From Bolinopsis microptera (taxonomy: Eukaryota; Ctenophora; Tentaculata; Lobata; Bolinopsidae), in the NCBI RefSeq assembly GCF_026151205.1, contig NC_087074.1:9643226-9707225 (forward strand): a DNA stretch of 64,000 nucleotides, read 5' to 3'. Positions 55,561 to 64,000 of the stretch are shown one piece after another (the first letter of the stretch is position 1; each line of letters starts with the position of its first letter). The position numbers and the translations under genes are program-made. A model generated the notes under the pieces. That model had not been told where the DNA came from and searched no databases. It worked only from the letters and a program-made list of their open reading frames with translations.

Positions 55561-58500
55561 TCAGTATTCTGGGTTCTCCAGACTGAGGTTGGTCGGCATG
55601 GACCTGTGTCTCTTGACGGAAGTCAGGGTGTTGGCAAGGTCGGTGGTGCTCAGTGTCCGTTTGATGGGGATGGTTTTGCGGGGTGATTGGAGGATCTTAC
55701 AATCGCAGTTGTCGACACCCGATCCAAAACACGTGATCTGTTGGGTGGTGGTTGGTTCCGGGTCCATGACTAACACAATCGCGGTTATGTTGTCTGCTCG
55801 CCACCTGGAGAGACACATTTTAAAATGTGTAATGAAATGATGATTCTCAGATATATTCGACTATCATGAACTATAAATAGCCCTTCTCCCACTACTCCCA
55901 ATTCCCTTAGTCAGACACCCAAACATCAATTATAATCTCACCCAGCACCCTCCAAGCTAGACGATACCTCTTACCCAAGTCTACTTAAAATCGTCAGTTC
56001 TAAACTAGGCTCTAATCGTCAGTTCTAATCTAGGATCTAAACCAGGCTCTATACCCTAGCAAGTAGAACTGGTTCACTTACCCTCGATCGTTCCATCGCC
56101 GGAGTGCCTCGAACACAAGTCTCCTAGCTACATCTTCGTACATCTGTTTGGAGTGTACAAAGTTCGTTACTTCTTCGTTCGTCATCACGTTCCAGATACC
56201 GTCACTCGCTATCACTATGTATCTGTGGGTAATTGGTGATTAATTGGTGATTAATCGGTGGACAAGTGGTGGACCTTAACCGTGTAACGAAGAATAAAGA
56301 TGCACATACAAGGTCATGGGTGTTGGGTGTTGGGTATGTATACCATTAACATACGTACGACTTCTTCATGTCATGTAGAATGTTTAGTATGCTCATATCA
56401 TGTTAAATAGTTTTGTCCACTGAGTACTGAGAACAAATCCCGTGCTGACTGTTGAATGTTTTTGCGCGGGATATTTGAACTTTGTGCGTTACATAGCTGC
56501 GAGGAAGTAAAACTGGTCATATGACAGTCACGTGACGAAAAAGCGCGTGTAACTGAAGTTGATGAGAGATGTTACCTGGCGTTGAGGTGAGCACTGATTT
56601 GTTAAATTCTGGTATAATTAGCGAGCAGTGAGTACATGCAGCACAGTTCAAGACCCGGGTGCTAATGTGAGCCAATGACAAATGTGTACACTTTAGAGCC
56701 GTAACTTTCGGTTGTTGGTCGTCAGCCCCCGTTGTGAGGCATTAGTACCCCTTTTTATGAACAATCAAGGTTTGCTCACAGTGCGATTACGCCGTTTTGG
56801 GCGATACCACTGCGGCTGAAACTAAGAGACATGCACCCTAAGGGTAACTACAGCAACCAATCAGGATCCCCAATTTAACGCACGTGACATTAACGACCAA
56901 TCAGATGTCATTATGATGGTCACGTGGTGCCGCTCGCACCAGATGGTAGATAATGATGACTGTGTGTGGGTGTAATGAATGGAAGGGGGACTGTAGATCA
57001 GTAATGAAGTGCAGGTTTGTATAGAAATAGAATGCCCACTTTTTTAGTGAGATGTTATTGTCATCATGTGATTAAAGCGCGGCAAAACAGTCTCCTGTAA
57101 CCAATGACTAAACACTAACAAACAATACCTCAACACTTACTAAAAACTGTACAATGAAACTTTCTCGAAATTATGTGAAAACTGAAAACTTTCTTTCACA
57201 CTTCCAAAGAGAAGTCAAATTTTTAAACGCAGTTTTAATACGGTATAAGTACATAGCATTTGAGTATATTATCAGCTTTAAGTTGGAGTACGCAATTAAC
57301 GTTGAAACCATTGTGGTAAACTACTTACAAACAAACAGATAAACAGACAATGTACAAACAGACAAAATACAAACAGACAAAGTACAAACAGTTGGTACTG
57401 ACCTGTCTACTCCATGATTCAGGTCTCTGACACAGATATCGGGCTCCGGAGAAACAGTATATTTCTTGGTAAAGTAATCGTAACTCCACAGATTTCCCAG
57501 TGCTCGGGACACGGCTAGAAACGGTACCTGAGAAGAAATTTGGTCAACTGAGGTCGGATGACGCTGGAGGGGGGAGAGGGGGCCACGCTGGAGGGAGGAG
57601 AAGGGGCCACGCTGGAGGGGGGAGAAGGGGCAACACTGGAGGGGGGAGAGGGAACCACGCTGGAGGGGGGAAAGGGGGCCACGCTGGAGGGGGGAGAGGG
57701 GGCCACGCTGGAGGGAGGGAGAGGGGGCCACGCTGGAGGGGGGAGAAGGGGTCACGCTGGAGGGGGAAAGGGGGCCACGCTGGAGGGGGGAGAGGGGGCC
57801 ACGCTGGAGGGAGGGAGAGGGGGCCACGCTGGAGGGAGGGAGAGGGGGCCACGCTGGAGGGGGAGAGGGGCCACGCTGGAGGGGGAGAGGGGGCCACGCT
57901 GGAGGGGGAGAGGGAGCTACGCTGGAGGGGGAAAGGGGGCCACGCTGGAGGGGGGAGAGGGGGCCACGCTGGAGGGAGGGAGAGGGGGCCACGCTGGAGG
58001 GGGGAGAAGGGGTCACGCTGGAGGGAGGGAGAGGGAGCTACGCTGGAGGGTGGAGAGGGGGCCACGCTGGAGGGGGGAGAGGGGGTCACGCTGGAGGAGG
58101 GAGAGGGGGCCACGCTGGAGGGAGGGAGAGGGGGCCACGCTGGAGGGGGAGAGGGGGCCACGCTGGAGGGGGAGAGGGAGCTACGCTGGAGGGGGGAGAG
58201 GGGGTCACGCTGGAGGAGGGAGAGGGGGCCACGCTGGAGGGAGGGAGAGGGGGCCACGCTGGAGGGGGAGAGGGGGCTACGCTGGAGGGAGGGAGAGGGG
58301 GCCACGCTGGAGGGAGGGAGAAGGGGCCACGCTGGAGGGAGGAGAGGGGACCACGCTGGAGGGGGAGAGGGGGCCACGCTGGCCAGTAGACGTGGGTACT
58401 AGCTGGTGCCAGAATCGACCATTACAGACAACATGTGTTAAATCTTTAAATGTAAAACAAACTTATACTCCTTCTCTTAACCCATGGTTAATTTCTGTAA

Positions 58501-61500
58501 AACTGGTCAGATGAAAAGACAGGAATTGATCAGTGATATCATGCCCGGGCAAGTTTTAACACATGTGCATTTATCAACACTACAAATTGAGAAGACTCTG
58601 TGAGAGCGGCGTGCCTGTTTTCTGGCTAACAACACTACCATATAAGTGGAACCACCAGTTAACAAAATAAATATTGGGTAACTGATAAAAAAGGGAGGAG
58701 ATAATGATGTGACCAGAGTAAAATAACCTACCACTTCGAAGGTGGTACTGCGTCTTACAGGGCCCTTGTGAGGCTGTCTGACCCGTTTCCAAGCGACCCT
58801 GTGGACTGAGCCCCTCTTCTCAACCCTCCCTCCGTGTAACTCAATCCTAGCTTGTTCCTGGGGAGCGTTCGGCTTGTGTTCGTCTGTTATCTGTACTGTT
58901 TTCAGTATGGACAAATCTGAAATGTTATCAGCTGTTAGGATTAAGCGGGTACAGGTCACACATTTTACTTTTGGAAGGCAACGTAAGGACGTAGGATCAC
59001 AGCGTGGCTAAGTAAAAAGAGTTGATGATAAACTAATAAAATAAACGTTCTATGCGGTGAAAAGGTCATGAGTAGTGAGTACACATTTTTTATTGATACC
59101 GGTATTTGTCGAATAATACGATTCACGTACTCTAGTTCGACACGTACTCTAGTTCGACAACTTAAGTTCGCCAGATATCACCCCTGTCGAACTTCGGTAC
59201 GTGTCGAACTAGAGTCCAGGTAGCGTACTCTAGTTACTCAAAGTGAGGTATGTGGTAGATATTTACATAGCGTAGTCTACAATCTAGATCTATTAAACGG
59301 AGTACGAGTTACCACGATATTCTTTTATCTCTCCGCTAAGTCTACAATTCTGCTAACTAACAATTGAGTCGGATGTCAATTAAATGTTCATAGATATGGT
59401 CAAGGATTATAGAGGTTACATTCACACATAGTTGAACAGCATGAGAAAAGTGGGGAAAAAACAAACGAATAGATTTCAAGCTCGTAAAAGATCGCTGCTT
59501 GAGATCGGAGATTTCAAAACTCTAGTTCGAAAGTCGAAGTTATCTTGTCGAACTTTAGTACGTATCGAACTTGAGTACGTGTACCATCATTCATAATATA
59601 CTGCATAATATTACACATTCTGGCGTTTGGTTTTAGGAATGGATAATGGATAATGGACAAAGAATTTACAATTTTCTCGTTAAACATATCATTGAAACAA
59701 TGCGGAAGTAAGAATTTATTTTCACAAGTTCTCGACGCTTGTATTTAAAAAAGTTGAGTGTAAAATACCCAGTGAGTCAGCATGAGTGAAATATTTTTGG
59801 TAAATGGAACTTGAATGAACCGCCATTTTCATTTTCAATGGAAAATTGATAGCTCAACCTGGATCTACTGAATTCAATTTCCCTTTCACCAGTTAACGAC
59901 ATCAAATTAGATCATGTAGCCCAAACATAGTCATTAAACTAATCAGTGATCTCCAGGACTCCAACTTGTGCATTCCAGTAAAATGACGCAGATATTAACC
60001 GATCAGTCTCCACCAAATTTCAAACAATAAACAAAATTTCCAGGAAGGAAGTGTACATTTTACATTTCAATATTTTAATGTGCCTCCCAAAATGTAGGTC
60101 AACAACTCAACAGTCAACACACGGTGGCAGGATTCTTCATCGGTTCAAGACCGGTGAAATTAACCGTGACATTCTTATCAGGAATGTGATAGCTAAGTAT
60201 GGGTACCGTTACAAAACAGTCTAGAACAATCTCCAGTTTTACAGTTTTACAGGTAAAACACAGCAGTGTAACGAAACAGTAACACGCTGATGGGACCTCC
60301 TCAGAGTGATTCTCAAACCTCACCAAGTGGCCAGTTGTTCAGAGACCTTTTCACAGTTATTAAAACATTGCGGGTACCATTATCTGAGAACTTGCTGCTG
60401 TGAAACAAAACCACTGCAGGAAACCAAACCGACCAAATTTTAACGAAAACGGCTGTTATTGAAAGTCACATGATTAATGGGGAACCAATAGCAACACCGA
60501 GATCATAACACGTGATACGCGTGTAACCCATAGCAACACAGATATCATAACACGTGACAGGGTTTAGCGTCACGTGGGGATGAACTCACGTGACACACAG
60601 GGTACTAAAAAGCTTCCTACAGTCGAGTGTATATATTCATAAGATCCGAAGTGAGGTGAGTTCGTAAATAAATAACTTTAAAAATGTTTTTCTCATCCTC
60701 ATTACTCAGTAGTTAGGTAGTGCAGTTAGGTAATAGTGAAATACCTAACGTCATATTATGATCCCTTCCAACTAATCCGTCATTTTAAATATCTGGCAGG
60801 AACAGTCACACAATCAGATACTGAAAAATCAAGAGTACTCTCAGAAACCGGTCACTTCATGGAAATATTTAACGTCAAATAACCCATTTATTGATATAAC
60901 TCGGTCCTTGACAGAGTCTTTATAAGCTTGTAGGTAAAGTTAACCATGTTATTTAGCCACTGACGTCAATGTAAAAATTAAATAATTCCTCTCAAAATTG
61001 AGAAAGCAGACCAATCTCCATCCGAGTCCGGATTTAACCGAACATATTGCCAAGATAAAACAAGTTACGGGTCACATTGTAAAACTTGGCACCAGCTAAT
61101 CTACATGTCATATCACCACAATCACCCGCCACTTTATTCCCAAATCACTCATTAGCCAATTATTCCATATATAACGGCATTTATGGAGCCTACAAATTAG
61201 CAGAAAACACACTCACACACACTCAGATATAATCTCCTACTCACACTATCTCTCTCTTCTCTTGGAGTCCCATCTAGAGACGGGATAATGAGATATTTTG
61301 TCAGGGCAGCAACATGATACCCCCAACACAGTACACACACACACACACTAGACTGCTGCTGCTCTACCCGCGAAATTTAAATAGTAATACTAGCGCTATT
61401 ATACTAGTACAGTGTTTACTATAACAAGCTAGTACCTGTGTAGTGTGTACGGTGTATTATCATAGTAGTGTGGTATATGTTAGCTTTAGTTTGGGTATTC

Positions 61501-63776
61501 TTCAGAAGACTAATTGTAGAGGACACTTCAACTTGTGTATGACGTGTGTGTGTGTGTGTGGTAAGGTATGTATTTAGGTACTTGTATAGTTGTACACAGT
61601 CATCATATTAAGTACCTTCAGGGCGCTTGAATAGGGAACTTTTAGTGGGAGCTAGCAAGTAGTGTATCAGAAGAAACTTCTAATTTGTGGTGTTTTAAAA
61701 GTTCATATTTGCGTCAAATACGGCTGCAGGATGGATCTAAGTGCTGGAGATAGGGCTTCTCGGAGGAATTCAAGAGTCGCATTTCTGCAAAATGCTTGCT
61801 GACAAATCTCAACGGCCTCCATGCTAATTCCCAAAGCTCACCAAATGTTGAGGTGAGGCGTGTCAGCTGCAACTTTAACATGCAGTCACTATGTGGTGGT
61901 ATATTGGCTAGATTGTCTGATAGTGAATGGAGTCGCTAAATAGTGCTGTGAATTAGGTGTAACAATAACCCGCGTATTACTTTTTATTATATCACTTATT
62001 ATGACAAAACGTTAAAATATGTACTGTCTCCAGCTTAACACTCAGATATGTGCGTAATTTCTTCAGTTAAACATAGGAATATGTACATAGCATCTCTCGT
62101 CAGAACACTACACATACTGTTCAACAGTGTACAAATATATGTGTTGAGTACTCAGTAAACAGGAGCTGGTAATTTGAGAAGTGTAAACTAGTATTCCATT
62201 TTGTAGTGTACACAGTCATAATGTATTTCCTCTACAAAATAGGTTAGATAGGTTGCCAACTACGACTGAGCATTGAGAAAATCTTTCTACCTACAAGATT
62301 GAAGGATCAGAAATCAAATCTAACAGCCCCCTGAAACTTAATTGTAGTGCCCATTCACACAGGGGGGGGGGGGGGGGGGGGATACCGCCCTTCCTGCACC
62401 CCCTGCGAACTGCTCCAGAGGGTATGAAGCTTTGAGCTCTGTGTAATTAGCACACTTCCTACCACGTGTGTGAGGTTAATCATGTGATAACAGTCACGTG
62501 ACCGTTACCATGGTAACTGGTTGGAAGACCTCACACTTGTATCTCCTCAAAGACACACCCTTGTACGGGATACGTGAGAGAGGGAGAATATCCTTACTTC
62601 TTGGACACGTGCACATGAAGAGCGATTACCCTCCCAATTACACAAGATACTATCAAGATTGTAGCCCTTTGAATCATTAATGCTAATCAGACTTGGCAGA
62701 TTGTTTCGCGGCACAGCTTCTTTTCCACACTTAATAACAAGTAAGGCAAGTCACACACCTTCTTAACAACACACCTTCCCGTTTATTAACAAAGTTGCAT
62801 GAGAACCAGCCTACCGACGTTAATGTGGTTCTTTGCACAGGGATAGTGGATACAGGATGTAAGAGAACCAGTAATCTTCTACACATCCTGTCATCACACG
62901 TCCACCACAACCCATCCAACCTGCCCAATTATCCTCATTAACCCCCAATTATCCTCATTAACCCCACAATTGGGACCTGCCATGAGCATGTTCTAGCACG
63001 CTCCTCCCCGCACTAATATGTCTCCAGACACACACAAACACGCTAACAGAGACCCACAGGGTCTCCCTCACACACACCCCTGACATGATGACCTTGTCAT
63101 GGACCCACAGGACTCTCTCTCCTGGTGAACAATCAACATAAAGCACAATCAGTGAGTAAGTGAGGGGCTCACGTGCCCAGTGCAGTACCCTGAGGAACCC
63201 AATTAGGAAATGGTGGTGAAGTGAGGTGGTAAGTAATTGTCTGACAGGTAATGAGGTAACTCCTCTTCACACTCATTTGGAATGAGAGGAGATGAGTGGT
63301 GTAGTGGGCGCGTCTCACGAATCTTTTATTTTCAAGACATAGAAATCAGGGCGCATTATTTGAAACAAGAGCTGTCTTATCGGTCTATTGTATCGATAAC
63401 GTACACCATTTAATTGATGCCATGTTGAAGCCTAGCTGGCTCGATGGACGAATATGAAATCAGAGAGGGTATAATTAACCTCACCGTCGGTAAATTTATC
63501 AAAGGACGAAAGATAAACGCTGGTTTGAACTATCATAGTGGTCTGGAGAAAGCTCGACACACTGCTCTCCTTAAAATAGTTGGAGTGTGTGTCCGATGAG
63601 ACAACCTACTTGAAGTTTACAACTACCAACTGAAATCTACGTACCGTTACGAGTGAGAGTGACGGTTGAGTCCCCCACGTGAGCTACTATCAGCTTGTTA
63701 CCCCGGACAACAACCAGGGAGGCTGTGGATCCTGCTGTGCTGTTGTACAGACCACTACGGTGTTTGGACCACTTTT
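55561..63776 (-). CDS. PPM1D: PPM1D (Wip1)-like PP2C protein phosphatase, 3' five exons
   Basis: Metal-dependent Ser/Thr phosphatase; PPM1D is known for switching off p38 and DNA-damage kinases in the nucleus. Minus-strand exons, all in phase: 63776-63645, 58916-58732, 57527-57403, 56222-56082, 55804-55561 (TGA at 55563-55561). They read STAGSTASLVVV..VAHVGDSTV; TDEHKPNAPQEQARIELHGG and then RVAWKRVRQPHKGPVRRSTT, the basic loop typical of PPM1D; VPFLAVSRALGNLWSYDYF and VSPEPDICV; IVIASDGIWNVM; RRWNDRGWRADNITAIVLVM. The 82-codon last exon ends in a basic tail with KRTL and KRHRS, a likely nuclear signal, much shorter than in vertebrates. The usual Asp of RALGD is Asn. The first PP2C motifs lie beyond the right edge. 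It converges on the receptor gene. Confidence 0.9.
57555..58385. repeat. G-rich minisatellite in a phosphatase intron
   Basis: About 25-30 units of GGCCACGCTGGAGGGGGAGA type with variable G/A runs. The array is stop-free in several frames of both strands, giving apparent Gly/Arg- and Pro/Ser-rich ORFs of about 300 codons. It lies within intron 57528-58731, so it is not coding. Confidence 0.97.
58917..63644. other. 4.7-kb phosphatase intron
   Basis: No coding sequence is supported. It contains CTAGTTCGACACGTACTCTA repeat blocks (59130-59230 and 59518-59585), several TCACGTGA sites near 60490-60600 and 62470-62505, a TG/AC-rich tract near 61545 and a G run at 62361-62381. Confidence 0.5.
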
Positions 63777-64000
63777 CTGAGGGTGGGGTCGAGTTAGGGA
63801 TATGGAAAGACAGAGAGAGGTTGGTACTTTCCCTACTTTTCGATTAGAGTTTAAGTATTAGGTTATACAATGAGCATAAAACGTTATTATAGTTTTGGAT
63901 CACCAAAATAACGATGATGTGATATTCACAGATACTTTATTAGATTAAAAATAAATTTTTTTAGTTTACTTAAACATAAAGAAAATGTAAACTAACCGAT
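63777..64000. other. Right edge, phosphatase intron
   Basis: AT-rich sequence upstream (minus strand) of the exon acceptor CACCCTCAG. No further exon is seen, so the preceding one lies outside the window. Confidence 0.5.

Noticed and set aside
57321-58514. Several ORFs of 230-318 codons on both strands
   Set aside because: They are made by the stop-free G-rich minisatellite within a phosphatase intron. Only 57403-57527 in this span is coding, supported by conserved PP2C motifs and splice sites.

Overview
This window is animal nuclear DNA, AT-rich and full of repeats. Its coding sequence is split by spliceosomal introns with GT..AG ends. The gene families (cation-independent mannose-6-phosphate receptor, PPM1D-type phosphatase, EXD1-like piRNA factor, TRIM-NHL, SVOP-like transporters) all point to a metazoan. 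The divergence of the proteins and the Penelope and Merlin-type elements suggest an invertebrate; I cannot name the species.

Layout. 191-1416 (-): a two-exon EXD1-like protein with a degenerate nuclease site. 1823-5393: a stretch bounded by mariner-style inverted repeats with TA on both sides, containing a broken non-LTR retrotransposon. 5431-50114 (+): one giant gene whose 41 exons I could place with every intron phase consistent. They give 1,977 codons plus a stop. It encodes the C-terminal part of an IGF2R/CI-MPR-like lysosomal sorting receptor: the end of one lumenal domain, 13 complete lumenal domains, a membrane segment, and a tail with YxxPhi and DxxLL sorting signals. Its 5' exons lie upstream of those found, probably outside the window.

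The receptor's large introns carry other units. 7628-12182 holds a Penelope-like retroelement with an intact ORF. 12386-18550 holds a 5.75-kb Merlin-like DNA transposon with an 8-bp target duplication, long inverted terminal arrays of 11-bp units, a DDE transposase and an antisense CCHC zinc-knuckle passenger ORF. 19243-24187 holds an intronless antisense TRIM-NHL gene. 29676-41716 holds two intronless antisense SVOP-like transporters, with a second, transposase-less 3.9-kb element between them that also has an 8-bp duplication and inverted arrays of about 10-bp units.

50115-55560 is a convergent intergenic stretch rich in a dispersed repeat family. 55561-63776 (-) holds the last five exons of a PPM1D (Wip1)-like PP2C phosphatase, whose 5' exons lie beyond the right edge. 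One of its introns contains a G-rich minisatellite with misleading long ORFs on both strands.

The host genes have no evident shared pathway: lysosomal enzyme sorting, ubiquitin ligation, solute transport, piRNA biogenesis and stress-kinase dephosphorylation. The window's theme is structural: a very large split gene whose introns host antisense intronless genes and several classes of transposon. The most notable candidates for an undescribed system are the two array-ended DNA elements (12558-18305 and 35511-39393).
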